NCBI RefSeq assembly: GCF_003008615.1
Contig: NZ_CP027657.1
Coordinates: 1,922,001-1,986,000 of the forward strand
Reading direction: 5' to 3'
Length of the DNA stretch: 64,000 nt
DNA from: Pseudomonas mendocina
GTDB taxonomy: Bacteria > Pseudomonadota > Gammaproteobacteria > Pseudomonadales > Pseudomonadaceae
Under the pieces are notes generated by a model. It saw only the letters and a program-made list of their open reading frames with translations, was not told the DNA's origin and searched no databases. Position 1 is the first letter of the stretch; every line of letters begins with the position of its first letter. This document shows, piece by piece, positions 8,107 to 16,135 of the stretch. The translations under genes were made by a program, and so were the position numbers.

Positions 8107-9558
8107 TCAGATGCCGCCCAGGCACATGTACTTGATCTCGAGGTAGTCCTCGATCCCGTACTTGGAGCCTTCGCGGCCCAGGCCGGAAGCCTTCACGCCG
8201 CCGAACGGCGCGACTTCGTTGGAGATCAGGCCGGTGTTGATACCCACCATGCCGTACTCCAGCGCTTCGGCCACGCGGAACACGCGGCCCAGGTCACGGG
8301 CGTAGAAGTAGGAGGCCAGGCCGAACTCGGTATCGTTGGCCATGGCGATCACTTCGGCCTCGTCCTTGAAGCGGAACAGCGGTGCCAGCGGGCCGAAGGT
8401 CTCTTCCTTGGCCACTGCTGCGGTTTTCGGCACATCGAGCAGAATGGTCGGCTCGAAGAAGGTGCCGCCGAGCGCGTGCGGCTTGCCGCCCAGGGCCAAC
8501 TTGGCGCCTTTGCCCACGGCGTCCTCGATGTGCTCCTGCACCTTGGCCACGGCCTTGCTGTCGATCAGCGGGCCGGTGGTGGTGCCGTCTTCCAGACCGT
8601 TGCCGATCTTCAGCTTGGATACGGCAGCGATCAGCTTCTCGGCGAAAGCGTCGTAGACCGCGTCCTGCACATAGATACGGTTGGCGCAGACGCAGGTCTG
8701 GCCGTTGTTGCGGTACTTGGAGATCAGCGCGCCTTCGACGGCAGCGTCCAGGTCGGCGTCATCGAAGACGATGAACGGCGCGTTGCCGCCCAGTTCCAGC
8801 GACACCTTTTTGATGTCCTGGGCGCACTCGGCCATCAGCTGACGACCGATCTCGGTCGAGCCAGTGAAGGACAACTTGCGCACGATGGGGTTGCTGGTCA
8901 GCTCGCCACCCACTTCGCCGGCGCTGCCGGTGACCACGCTCAGCACACCTTTGGGGATGCCGGCGCGCTCGGCCAACTCGACCAGGGCCAGGGCGGAGAA
9001 CGGGGTTTGCGAAGCCGGCTTGATCACCATGGTGCAACCGGCGGCCAGGGCCGGGCCGGCCTTGCGGGTGATCATCGCGGCGGGGAAGTTCCATGGGGTG
9101 ATGGCCGCAGTGACGCCGATCGGCTGCTTGATCACGATCAGGCGCTTGTCCGGCTGGTGACCGGGGATCACGTCACCGTAGACGCGCTTGGCTTCTTCGG
9201 CGAACCACTCGATGAAGGAGGCGGCGTAGGCGATCTCTCCCTTGGCCTCGGCCAGCGGCTTGCCCTGCTCCAGGGTCATCAGACGGCCCAGGTCATCCTG
9301 GTTTTCCATCAGCAGCTCGAACCAGCGACGCAGCTTGTTGGCACGCTCCTTGGCGGTCAGCGCACGCCAGGCCGGCAGCGCCTTCTCGGCAGCCTCGATG
9401 GCGCGGCGGGTTTCCGCGCGGCCCATCTTCGGAACATGGCCAATGATCTCGCCAGTGGCCGGGTTGTTCACGGCAATGGTCTGACCGCTGTCGGCGTCCA
9501 GCCACTGGCCATCGATGTAAGCCTGTTGGCGCAGCAGCTGGGGGTCTTTCAGTTGCAT
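8107..9558 (-). CDS. gabD: Succinate-semialdehyde dehydrogenase (NADP+ type)
   Basis: A 483-residue aldehyde dehydrogenase, the usual GabD length. It oxidises succinate semialdehyde to succinate. Visible residues are N157 in TPWNFPAAMITRK, E255 in SLELGGNAPF and nucleophile C289 in NGQTCVCANRIYV. The second cysteine two residues later (C291) is typical of GabD, where the pair can form a redox-sensitive disulphide. The ATG at 9558 follows AAGGAGACTGCC, an excellent ribosome site. It is the first gene of the gabD-gabT unit. Confidence 0.94.
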   Translation of the reverse strand: MQLKDPQLLRQQAYIDGQWLDADSGQTIAVNNPATGEIIGHVPKMGRAETRRAIEAAEKALPAWRALTAKERANKLRRWFELLMENQDDLGRLMTLEQGKPLAEAKGEIAYAASFIEWFAEEAKRVYGDVIPGHQPDKRLIVIKQPIGVTAAITPWNFPAAMITRKAGPALAAGCTMVIKPASQTPFSALALVELAERAGIPKGVLSVVTGSAGEVGGELTSNPIVRKLSFTGSTEIGRQLMAECAQDIKKVSLELGGNAPFIVFDDADLDAAVEGALISKYRNNGQTCVCANRIYVQDAVYDAFAEKLIAAVSKLKIGNGLEDGTTTGPLIDSKAVAKVQEHIEDAVGKGAKLALGGKPHALGGTFFEPTILLDVPKTAAVAKEETFGPLAPLFRFKDEAEVIAMANDTEFGLASYFYARDLGRVFRVAEALEYGMVGINTGLISNEVAPFGGVKASGLGREGSKYGIEDYLEIKYMCLGGI

Positions 9559-9706
9559 GGCAGTCTCCTTCAGTTCCGACACCCGGGCGTCGGCGTAAGT
9601 CGTTGGAGTCACGGACAGAACCCGCAGGCTGAACATGAGCCGTGCGGGGCCTGGTAATGGATTCAGAGCCGTTGAACGTGTGAGGGTTCAGAATGACCGA
9701 ACACGC

Positions 9707-9724
9707 CGTTTGAAATCTCAAACG
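9707..9724. promoter_or_regulatory. Palindrome upstream of gabD
   Basis: CGTTTGA-AATC-TCAAACG is a perfect 7-bp inverted repeat about 150 bp before the gabD start, in the interval between gabD and the divergent tRNA. It is a possible regulator site; no protein can be assigned. Confidence 0.3.
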
Positions 9725-9862
9725 AATCCTAGGATCGGCCGGGGTAAAGGGCAATAGGCGGCCAGACAAAAACCGCAAAATAATGACAAAAACTTCCCAA
9801 ACAGCCTTTGAATAGGCTCAAAAGTGTAAAGCGCGTTCTGAATAATGCACACTCATGCAGAA

Positions 9863-9891
9863 TGGACGCTAACCGCCGAGATGCGTATGAT
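9863..9891 (+). promoter_or_regulatory. Sigma-70-type promoter of tRNA-Arg
   Basis: TGGACG (-35, 4 of 6) and TATGAT (-10, 5 of 6) have a 17-bp spacer. A GC-rich discriminator (GCGCCCC) follows, as is usual for stringently controlled stable-RNA promoters. The tRNA begins 14 bp after the -10. Confidence 0.6.
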
Positions 9892-9904
9892 TGCGCCCCG
9901 CAAC

Positions 9905-9981
9905 GCACTCGTAGCTCAGCTGGATAGAGTACTGCCCTCCGAAGGCAGGGGTCGTGGGTTCGAATCCCGCCGAGTGCGCCA
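9905..9981 (+). tRNA. tRNA-Arg (anticodon CCG)
   Basis: A 77-nt tRNA with CCA encoded. The acceptor stem is GCACTCG / CGAGTGC, the D arm is AGCTCAGCTGGATAGAGT, the anticodon stem CTGCC / GGCAG holds the loop CTCCGAA (CCG, reads CGG), and the T arm contains GTTCGAATC. A small intergenic terminator follows. Confidence 0.97.
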
Positions 9982-9985
9982 TTTA

Positions 9986-10018
9986 AGAAGCCCGCCAATG
10001 TGCGGGCTTCTGCGTTTA
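9986..10018 (+). terminator. Terminator after tRNA-Arg
   Basis: A 10-bp stem AGAAGCCCGC / GCGGGCTTCT with a 6-nt loop, then GCGTTTAT. It lies directly after the tRNA CCA end. Confidence 0.75.
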
Positions 10019-10091
10019 TGCGCTTCCCTCAGCCTTACTTCGAGCGTCATTACGTCCTAGGATGAGCGCCAGGTAATGGAGGGAAATACAC

Positions 10092-10286
10092 ATGGATATT
10101 CTGCTACTGATCGCCGCCGGGTTCGTGGTGATCTTCATCTATTCCTGGCAGCGCTCCAGACCCAGGACGCGTCCGGGCAAGAGGAAGCGCAGCGGCCTGA
10201 GCGGGCAGGACTCCAGTCCTGGATTCGGTGACGGGGGCTTCGACTCGGGCGGCGGGGGCGATGGTGGCGGTGGAGGGGGCGACTGA
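10092..10286 (+). CDS. Small membrane protein with glycine-rich tail
   Basis: A 64-residue protein with one N-terminal membrane segment (MDILLLIAAGFVVIFIYSW), a basic patch (RSRPRTRPGKRKR) that predicts a cytoplasmic C-terminus, and a tail of Gly/Asp repeats (GGFDSGGGGDGGGGGGD). A GGAGGG ribosome site precedes the ATG. Similar one-segment, Gly-rich-tail proteins are common and uncharacterised. It is convergent with the regulator at 10291, 4 bp away. No function can be assigned. Confidence 0.65.
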   Translation: MDILLLIAAGFVVIFIYSWQRSRPRTRPGKRKRSGLSGQDSSPGFGDGGFDSGGGGDGGGGGGD

Positions 10287-10290
10287 TCCC

Positions 10291-11721
10291 TCAAATCACC
10301 CCCAACGTCAGCGCCTTCAAAGTCGCCGCCGCACGCGTCGAGCACTGTAGCTTGCGGAACATGCTTTCGACATGGGTGCGCACGGTGCTCGGGCTGATGC
10401 CCAGGTCGCGTGCTACTTCCTTGTTGCTTGCCCCGGTGCTGATGCGCTGAAGGATTTGCGCCTCGCGTTCGCTGAGCAGGCCGTTGCCAGGCTTGCTGAG
10501 CAGCGGCGCCTGCTCGCCATGCGCGGCACTGATCACGGCCTGGCAGGCACGAGGATCGAAACGACCTTGCTCGGCCTCAGCCTGCAACAGCCGAGCGGCC
10601 TGTTCATCGCTGAAGGCTGCGCGCCACGGGCGATCGCCGCGCAGTGCCAGCCAGGCCAGCGCCGCGCTCAGCAGTCGGTGTTCGGCGCTCAGGGCATCAC
10701 CGCTCAGTGAGCGGAAATAGCCGCTGCCATCCAGCCGTTCGTAGGCGTGCGCAGCCAGTTGTCCGGCTTCGCTCAGGCCACCGATCTGACTGCAAGCGCG
10801 GTGCGTCCAATACGGCACCAGGCGTACCGATTCGAGGTCGCCCTCAAGCAGCGGGCCCGGCGTGCTCCAGATTCGATTGGGCACTGCCGCCCGGCCCATG
10901 CCGTGGATCAGCGCCGCCTTGGCCAGCAACTCGATGCGCGGCTCGGGCAGGCCCAGAAGCCGGCCAGCATCACGCACCAGGCTGGCCGCCTGGCGTGAAT
11001 AGCCAGCCAACCAGGGCAATTTGAGGTCGATCACATCGCCAACCAGGGTCAGGGAAACCTCTGCCCCGGCAGCGGGCGGCATCACCTCTGGCGTGCGCAA
11101 GGCTTCCAGCCAATCCGCCGCATGACATATGAGCAGGTCAGCGAGCGCCGCGGGATAACGGCGATCACCCTGAGATCCGATCCACTGCAACGCAGCTTCA
11201 AGACCATGCACCCGCGAGAGGATTTCCAGATCGCCTGCCAGTACCACGTGGTAAACCACGTCGGGAATATCAGGATGATGCAGGCCTTGTGGCCGGCCGC
11301 TGCCGTCGAAGCATTCGAAGATATGCCGCAGCCCCATCTCGACCTCGGCCTGCAGATCGAGCGTACGGGCAACCTCGCCGGCCACTTCGCAATGCACCAC
11401 GGCCAACGGTGTGGTGCGCAGCATGGCACGCTGGCCGGCGGCATCGAGGGTATGCGCGAGCATGTCGCGGCGGCCGCTCACATCATCACCGAACAGGCGC
11501 ATGAAGCCATCGGCGTTGGCGGTACAACCGGACCAGCGCAGCAATGCCACCTGTCGGGCGGCATTCTCCTGGGCCTGATCGCCGCCACTGGCCTGTACCA
11601 GCCATTGCGCCAGGCGTGCAGTGCGCCGCGACTGGTCGATGGGCTGGCCCATGCTCAGGTCGCCGACCATGGCCAGCGCCAGCATGGCGTCTTCGAGCGC
11701 GACGGCGTCATTCACCTGCAT
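10291..11721 (-). CDS. LuxR-type regulator with two degenerate HD-GYP-like repeats
   Basis: A 476-residue protein. The C-terminus (about 405-470) is a LuxR HTH: LLSEREAQILQRISTGASNKEVARDLGISPSTVRTHVESMF. The middle (about 240-380) resembles HD-GYP domains: AALIHGMGRAAVPNRIW replaces HDxGKxxIP, and AYERLDGSGYF replaces HHERxDGSGYP. A second, more diverged copy is in the N-terminal half (LLRWSGC in the HD position, FECFDGSGRPQGL in the GYP position). Most metal-binding His/Asp residues are gone in both, so hydrolysis of c-di-GMP is unlikely; a ligand-sensing role is more plausible. The ATG follows GGAGAGCTGCA. It is divergent from the exported hydrolase at 11822, a possible target. Confidence 0.8.
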   Translation of the reverse strand: MQVNDAVALEDAMLALAMVGDLSMGQPIDQSRRTARLAQWLVQASGGDQAQENAARQVALLRWSGCTANADGFMRLFGDDVSGRRDMLAHTLDAAGQRAMLRTTPLAVVHCEVAGEVARTLDLQAEVEMGLRHIFECFDGSGRPQGLHHPDIPDVVYHVVLAGDLEILSRVHGLEAALQWIGSQGDRRYPAALADLLICHAADWLEALRTPEVMPPAAGAEVSLTLVGDVIDLKLPWLAGYSRQAASLVRDAGRLLGLPEPRIELLAKAALIHGMGRAAVPNRIWSTPGPLLEGDLESVRLVPYWTHRACSQIGGLSEAGQLAAHAYERLDGSGYFRSLSGDALSAEHRLLSAALAWLALRGDRPWRAAFSDEQAARLLQAEAEQGRFDPRACQAVISAAHGEQAPLLSKPGNGLLSEREAQILQRISTGASNKEVARDLGISPSTVRTHVESMFRKLQCSTRAAATLKALTLGVI

Positions 11722-11821
11722 TGCAGCTCTCCAGTTTTTCGCTGGCCTCGGATAAACGACCGATACCGGGATACCGCCGCATTATCGACACTGAACTCCC
11801 CCAAGCACAGGAGATTCCATC

Positions 11822-12583
11822 ATGTTCAATACCAAGCCGCTTATCCTGGCACTCGCCATCGCCAGCCCCTTCTTCGCCGCCAGCAGCCAGGCTGCCGATG
11901 CCAAGCCTTCGGTGGTGATCGTCCACGGCGCCTTCGCCGATGGTTCCGACTGGGCCAAGGTCGTGCCGCTGCTGCAGGAAAAAGGCATCAAGGTCACCGT
12001 GGTACAAAACCCGCTGACCTCGCTGGCCGACGACGTCGCCGCCACCCAACGCGTGCTGAACAATCAGGAAGGCGATGTGGTACTGGTCGGACACTCCTGG
12101 GGCGGCACGGTGATCAGCCAGGCCGGTGCCGACGAGAAAGTGCGCAGCCTGGTCTACGTCGCCGCCTTCGCACCGAACGCCGGCCAGTCCAGCGGAGAAC
12201 TCTACAGCGGTTATCGCACCGCGCCGGGTTCGAGCCAGATCGCAGCCGACAAGAACGGTTTCCTCTACCTGACGCCACAGGGCATGGCCACCGATTTCGC
12301 CCAGGATCTGCCAGCCGAGCAAACGGCAATCATGACCGCCACCCAGGGCCCGATCCGTGCGGCGGCCTTCGATGAGCGCACCACCGTCGCAGCCTGGAAG
12401 CAGAAGCCGTCCTGGTACATCGTCGCCAGTGAAGACCGCATGATCGTGCCGGAAATGCAGCGTGACTTCGCCAAGAAGATCGACGCGCGCAGCACGGAAA
12501 TCGACGCCAGCCACGTGCCGCAGCAATCGCAGCCTGCCGAAGTGGCCAAGGTGATCATCCAGGCCGTGCAGGCTGAGCGTTGA
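11822..12583 (+). CDS. Exported alpha/beta hydrolase
   Basis: A 253-residue protein with a Sec signal peptide (about 1-25, cleavage near SSQAADA). It has an alpha/beta-hydrolase fold: VVIVHGAFADGSDW forms the oxyanion-hole loop, the nucleophile is S92 in VGHSWGGTVI, the acid is probably the Asp in ASEDRMI and the base the His in ASHVPQ. It belongs to the EstC/salicylate-esterase-like group of small esterases. The substrate is unknown, and the signal predicts a periplasmic or secreted location. It sits divergently from the LuxR-type regulator with about 100 bp between starts. Confidence 0.82.
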   Translation: MFNTKPLILALAIASPFFAASSQAADAKPSVVIVHGAFADGSDWAKVVPLLQEKGIKVTVVQNPLTSLADDVAATQRVLNNQEGDVVLVGHSWGGTVISQAGADEKVRSLVYVAAFAPNAGQSSGELYSGYRTAPGSSQIAADKNGFLYLTPQGMATDFAQDLPAEQTAIMTATQGPIRAAAFDERTTVAAWKQKPSWYIVASEDRMIVPEMQRDFAKKIDARSTEIDASHVPQQSQPAEVAKVIIQAVQAER

Positions 12584-12590
12584 GCCACGC

Positions 12591-12628
12591 CGGCGCGTCG
12601 ATGGTTCATTTCGACCATCGACGCGCCG
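12591..12628. terminator. Long hairpin after the hydrolase gene
   Basis: A 15-bp perfect stem (CGGCGCGTCGATGGT and its complement) with an 8-nt loop, 8 bp past the stop. There is no T run, so it may act as an mRNA-stabilising hairpin or a weak terminator. The next 260 bases up to 12889 show nothing further that can be supported. Confidence 0.5.
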
Positions 12629-12889
12629 CCCTGCATGTCCTGGTTTCGTCATATCGAGGGGGCAACTGATGCGTCTGGTGCGCAGGCGTACAGACCCGCG
12701 AATAAGCCACAATCAAGCAGGCATCGCGCCCAGGCAGTGCAACTGACCGGCTCCGTCGATTCTCAGTGACAGGCCGACCAGTCGGTTCAGGTCACCAGTG
12801 CCATTGGCGGCGTCCGCCACGTGAAGAACGACCTGATCCACGAACCCACCCTGCAAGCGAGCCCAGTAGGCACTCGAGCAGACTCATCG

Positions 12890-13264
12890 TTATCCGCGAC
12901 GGGCGACCAGCAGCCCGACCAGGAAAGCGGCTGCCGCGCTGACGCCGATCACGCTCCAGGGGCGCTCATGCACGTAGTCGTTGGTCGCGCTGGCAGTGTT
13001 CTGGGCGCGCTCGACGATCACGTCGCCCATGCTCTCCAGAGATGCCCTGGCCGTTGCGATACGCGTGCCCAGCCTGGCCTTGAATTGATCCAGATCGGCT
13101 CCGGTGAGCGAGGCGGTTTCCTTGAACAGATCCTCGACATCCGCGAGGAAGCTGTTGAACTCCTGGGAAAGGCTCGGTGAGGCTTTGTCGAGCGATGCAC
13201 TCGATGGGGTTACACGACCTTGGCCATTGACGCCGGATTGCGGCGCGTTCGTTGGGCTTTGCAT
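12890..13264 (-). CDS. DUF883 family protein (ElaB/YqjD-like)
   Basis: A 124-residue protein with a helical, charged N-terminal and central region (LADVEDLFKETASLTGADLDQFKARL) and a C-terminal membrane anchor (WSVIGVSAAAAFLVGLLVARR) preceded by NDYVHERPW. This is the ElaB/YqjD/DUF883 plan: tail-anchored inner-membrane proteins, some of which bind ribosomes in stationary phase. The ATG at 13264 follows AGGAGCCACGC; the open frame extends upstream but has no ribosome site. It lies next to a CsbD gene on the same strand in a cluster of small stress-type genes. Confidence 0.85.
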   Translation of the reverse strand: MQSPTNAPQSGVNGQGRVTPSSASLDKASPSLSQEFNSFLADVEDLFKETASLTGADLDQFKARLGTRIATARASLESMGDVIVERAQNTASATNDYVHERPWSVIGVSAAAAFLVGLLVARRG

Positions 13265-13373
13265 GCGTGGCTCCTGAAGATAACGATCCGCCGGCACGTA
13301 GCTGGCGGATCCGAATAGATCGGCGCACTGCCGAGCGTTATGGTCTGGGTGCAGGGGTAGCGTCTGACGTGTT

Positions 13374-13550
13374 TCAACGCTCGTTCGAGAGATCTTCCTT
13401 GAGGTCGCCATACCTTTCTTGAACCTTGCCGGCGATGTCCTGCACCTTGCCCTTGCGCTCCAGCGACTTGTCGCCGATGAGCTTGCCCGTACTCTCCTTG
13501 ACCTGCCCCTTCACCTGCTTGACCTGGCCTTTCACTTGATCTTTGTTCAT
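13374..13550 (-). CDS. CsbD-family stress protein
   Basis: A 58-residue lysine-rich protein beginning MNKDQVKGQVKQVKGQVKE and containing TGKLIGDKSLERKGKVQDIAGKVQ, the full CsbD signature (N-terminal Q-K-G repeats, then GDxxLExKGKxQ). CsbD proteins are general stress proteins of unknown biochemistry, often RpoS- or sigmaB-controlled. A GAGTGAGTC sequence lies just before the ATG. It is 109 bp upstream of the DUF883 gene. Confidence 0.85.
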   Translation of the reverse strand: MNKDQVKGQVKQVKGQVKESTGKLIGDKSLERKGKVQDIAGKVQERYGDLKEDLSNER

Positions 13551-13671
13551 GACTCACTCCTGCGGATATGGAGGTGCAGTAAAGCAGTGTCCTGCTTTCC
13601 AGCGCCTTGCCCTGCAACAGTGGGCGCGCGAGACGCCAGCGTCTGTACGGCACCCCGCTTAGCGGGAGCAG

Positions 13672-14403
13672 TCAATTGGCGCCAACGGCATCGTGCGCGG
13701 GGAATAAGCGCAGGTAATCCTCGAGCATGGCGTCGTAGCAACCGCAGGCAGTCGCCTCCAGCCCGCGGCGGTCGAGGATGGTGATTTCACCACGGCTATA
13801 GCGGATCAGCCGTCGTTGCTGCAGTGCACCCGCGGCAATGGTCACGCCACTGCGACGCACGCCGAGCATGTCGGAGAGAAACTCATGGGTGAGGTGAAAG
13901 TGATCGGCATGGGCGCGGTCATGGGTCATCAGCAGCCAGCGCGCCAGACGCGGTTCGAGTTCGTGAAAATGACCACAGGCGGCGTTTTGCGCTAACTGCA
14001 CCATGAGCACATAGAGATAACGCCGCAGAGAACGACACAGACGAGGACTGTCGCACAACGCCTGACGCAACGACCCGAGGCTGATCCTCAGGGCACTCCC
14101 CGTACCCTGCACCACGGCCCGGATCGGGGCGGCATTGATATCCAGCACCAGCGTTGCACCGAGCATGCCCTCGTTGCCGATCAGCCCCAGCTCCAGCGGC
14201 TGATGTCCCTCCAAGGTGGTGATCATCGAGATGAAACCGGTAAGGGGAAAGTACAGATGACGGAACGGCCGATCAGGCTCGCAGAGCACACTGCCGAATA
14301 CCAGATGCACCGGTTCGCAACGCTGCAGCAGCCTATTGCGTTCGGCACGCGGCAAGCCGTCGAGCAGGCGATTGACAACGGGCGCCGAGGCGGTGCTGGA
14401 CAT
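13672..14403 (-). CDS. Crp/Fnr-family transcription regulator
   Basis: A 243-residue regulator. An N-terminal cyclic-nucleotide-binding-type barrel (about 20-135) includes VHLVFGSVLCEPDRPFRHLYFPLTGFISMIT and IGNEGMLGATLVL. The C-terminal winged helix (about 165-230) includes HEFLSDMLGVRRSGVTIAAGALQQRRLI. No Fnr-type cysteine cluster is seen at the N-terminus, so an iron-sulphur oxygen sensor is unlikely. It resembles the Crp-like subfamily common near stress genes in pseudomonads and rhizobia. The ATG at 14403 follows GGAGTCTGCCC. It may control the surrounding small stress genes; that is inference. Confidence 0.85.
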   Translation of the reverse strand: MSSTASAPVVNRLLDGLPRAERNRLLQRCEPVHLVFGSVLCEPDRPFRHLYFPLTGFISMITTLEGHQPLELGLIGNEGMLGATLVLDINAAPIRAVVQGTGSALRISLGSLRQALCDSPRLCRSLRRYLYVLMVQLAQNAACGHFHELEPRLARWLLMTHDRAHADHFHLTHEFLSDMLGVRRSGVTIAAGALQQRRLIRYSRGEITILDRRGLEATACGCYDAMLEDYLRLFPAHDAVGAN

Positions 14404-14609
14404 GGGCAGACTCCATGGCACAAGACGAGCCAGAACCTGGCGCGAGAAAGGTGCCACTCAGTCCCGTCCACGCAGTGTGTTCGGCACGCCCGAGGCGGTC
14501 TGTTCGTTACGGCACACAACACGGGCAATGCCAGGTGGCAGCACCAATCAATCACTGGCGTGCGAAGCCCGCGACCTACGCCTCGGCGTCAGAGGTGTCT
14601 GTCCGGGTT

Positions 14610-14888
14610 CTAGAACCTGATACTCCTCGCCGGCGCGACTGTGTTGCCAGCATCGAAGTCGAGCATGATCCAGCCGTCGAGATGGGCCAAGCCGTTTGTA
14701 TTCGGGGTTTTCAGGGCCACATCGCGGGCAGGTAGAACAGGGACGGCACGGCTGTAGCTGCTCGGCAAAGGCTCCTGGCGTACCTCCAGCAGCAGCTGTG
14801 CGCACATGATCACGGCTATCGACATGCTCAAGCCACAGGCCAGGACAGCGCCAAGCATCAGGAGGGAAACGCGTGAGGGTCTATCCAT
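14610..14888 (-). CDS. Hypothetical single-span membrane protein
   Basis: A 92-residue protein with an N-terminal membrane segment (VSLLMLGAVLACGLSMSIAVIMCAQLLL) and a short polar C-terminal part (GLAHLDGWIMLDFDAGN). An AGAGG sequence lies just before the ATG at 14888. I do not recognise the family. It sits upstream of the Crp/Fnr gene on the same strand. The call rests on the ribosome site and the clear hydrophobic segment. Confidence 0.45.
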   Translation of the reverse strand: MDRPSRVSLLMLGAVLACGLSMSIAVIMCAQLLLEVRQEPLPSSYSRAVPVLPARDVALKTPNTNGLAHLDGWIMLDFDAGNTVAPARSIRF

Positions 14889-15659
14889 AACAACCTCTAC
14901 ATGTGCTCGGCCATCGCATGTGCGCAAAAGCCAGGGAAGCTACGATGACAGTTCAGGGCAGTCTGTCTGTGCGCTGTCGCACTTATGCAGGCGCACGAAC
15001 CAACAGCGACAACAAAAAGACCATCACACCCTCCGCTTGCGCCGATTGCATGATGATCTGGCAACGATGCTCCCCGCATCGACGACTCGACCCGAGCCAT
15101 GCACGCCCTGCAGCCACGTGCTTGTTCAGGTAGCAGCAGGCGGTTTCAGGTGCCTGCCTCCCTGTCGTGGTCATTTCCCTTGTCTATAGGTCGTTGAGGT
15201 TCGGACGCATTCCTTTCGGCGTGCCATATGGCGCTCATCCCTTGAGTGTCCTCCCTGTTCGCCTTGTCCGATCCCTGCGAGCATTCGGGCCGGCGATAAG
15301 CCGCAGACTCCCTGTTGTGGTCTTGCTGTTCCTGCCTGGGGTCAGCGGCTGCCCGTTGCTCGCCCCGTCTCCGCTCACGCTGGTTCAAATCGTTCATGGC
15401 AGCCTCGTGAGTACATTGTTCGCATCACCGATGGCGGATGCGATTGGATGAACAGCGTGACAGCCCGCCCAGGTCGCGTCGGTGCGGTAACGCACCCAGG
15501 AGGCTGAACTTCCCGATCGGTTCGCGCCATGCATCGAGCATCCGCTGCAGCACCGGCCGCTATGCGTGGCAGCGCACCGACATGCACATCTCCGACTGCC
15601 ATGGTCTCGACCCCGGCACTGCGCAATTTCGCGGGTTCCGGGTTTCCCCAGAGGTCACC
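14889..15659. other. Interval with no well-supported gene
   Basis: Almost 800 bases between the small membrane protein and the hydrophilic peptide at 15660. Only one weak candidate, 15146-15397 on the minus strand, is listed separately. Other open frames here are short, overlapping and without ribosome sites. No RNA gene or repeat was recognised. Confidence 0.4.
15146..15397 (-). CDS. Possible small hydrophilic protein
   Basis: An 83-residue frame starting MNDLNQRERRRGEQRAA, extremely rich in Arg, Glu, Gln, Asp and Asn with almost no hydrophobic residues. ACGAGGCTGCC gives a fair ribosome site. The composition resembles small hydrophilin-like stress proteins, which would suit the neighbourhood. 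There is no recognised homology, and the opposite strand is also open, so this may be non-coding. Confidence 0.3.
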   Translation of the reverse strand: MNDLNQRERRRGEQRAAADPRQEQQDHNRESAAYRRPECSQGSDKANREDTQGMSAIWHAERNASEPQRPIDKGNDHDREAGT

Positions 15660-15830
15660 ATGAACAAGCCTATCGAACGCTCCCACAATCGTGACAATAG
15701 CGACACTCAGGCCAACAAGCCGGACACCAAGGGCAACGCCAAACCTACCGGCACCAACGCCGGCCAGGCAGCACGCAAGCCCTCCAAAGGTGATGGGCCG
15801 AGCCCAAGCCAGAACCCGAAGAAATCATGA
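15660..15830 (+). CDS. Small hydrophilic protein
   Basis: A 56-residue peptide starting MNKPIERSHNRDNSDTQA, composed almost wholly of Asn, Lys, Asp, Pro, Thr, Gly and Ser, with no predicted fold. AGAGGTCACC precedes the ATG. Its stop overlaps the start of the CsbD-like gene (ATGA), so the two are probably translated together. The intrinsically disordered composition fits stress or desiccation-type peptides, but no function is known. Confidence 0.6.
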   Translation: MNKPIERSHNRDNSDTQANKPDTKGNAKPTGTNAGQAARKPSKGDGPSPSQNPKKS

Positions 15831-16036
15831 CTCCCCCCGGCACCGCCCCGCTCAACGGCAGATGGAAGCAGCAGGTCGGCGCCGCCAAGATCGCCTGGGG
15901 CAGGCTGACCACGGATGAACTGCTCACGTCCGCAGAACACGAGCAAAAGCTCGCAAGCCTGATCCAGGAACGCTACGCCATCACCCGCGACGAAGCCGAA
16001 AGGCAGGTCAAGGTCTTCCTGCAGAAATGCAAATAG
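15827..16036 (+). CDS. CsbD-like stress protein
   Basis: A 69-residue protein. LNGRWKQQVGAAKIAWGRLTTDELLTSAEHEQKL follows the CsbD-like pattern (W-K-Q-x-x-G-x-x-K-x-x-W-G-x-L-T-x-x-E-L), and the rest ends in a helix with IQERYAITRDEAERQVKVFLQ. This is the pseudomonad CsbD-variant type, longer than the classical protein at 13374. It overlaps the preceding small gene by ATGA. The role is general stress; the biochemistry is unknown. Confidence 0.75.
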   Translation: MTPPGTAPLNGRWKQQVGAAKIAWGRLTTDELLTSAEHEQKLASLIQERYAITRDEAERQVKVFLQKCK

Positions 16037-16135
16037 ATCCAGGCCACCGCGCCTTCATGGCGTAGTGGCCGACAAGGCTCATGAGCAAGCGGCCAACCGG
16101 CCGTGGGCTCACCCCGTTGTAAAAGGAGAAACACC

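Noticed and set aside
8101..9657. 518-residue plus-strand frame opposite gabD
   Set aside because: Antisense shadow of gabD; composition is His/Gly/Asp-rich without domain motifs.
9729..9998. 89-residue minus-strand frame containing [21 protein letters not shown]
   Set aside because: It lies antisense over tRNA-Arg. This peptide is a well-known false protein made by translating the complement of tRNA genes.
15375..15686. 103-residue minus-strand frame
   Set aside because: It overlaps the well-placed hydrophilic peptide gene, lacks a ribosome site and has shadow-type composition.
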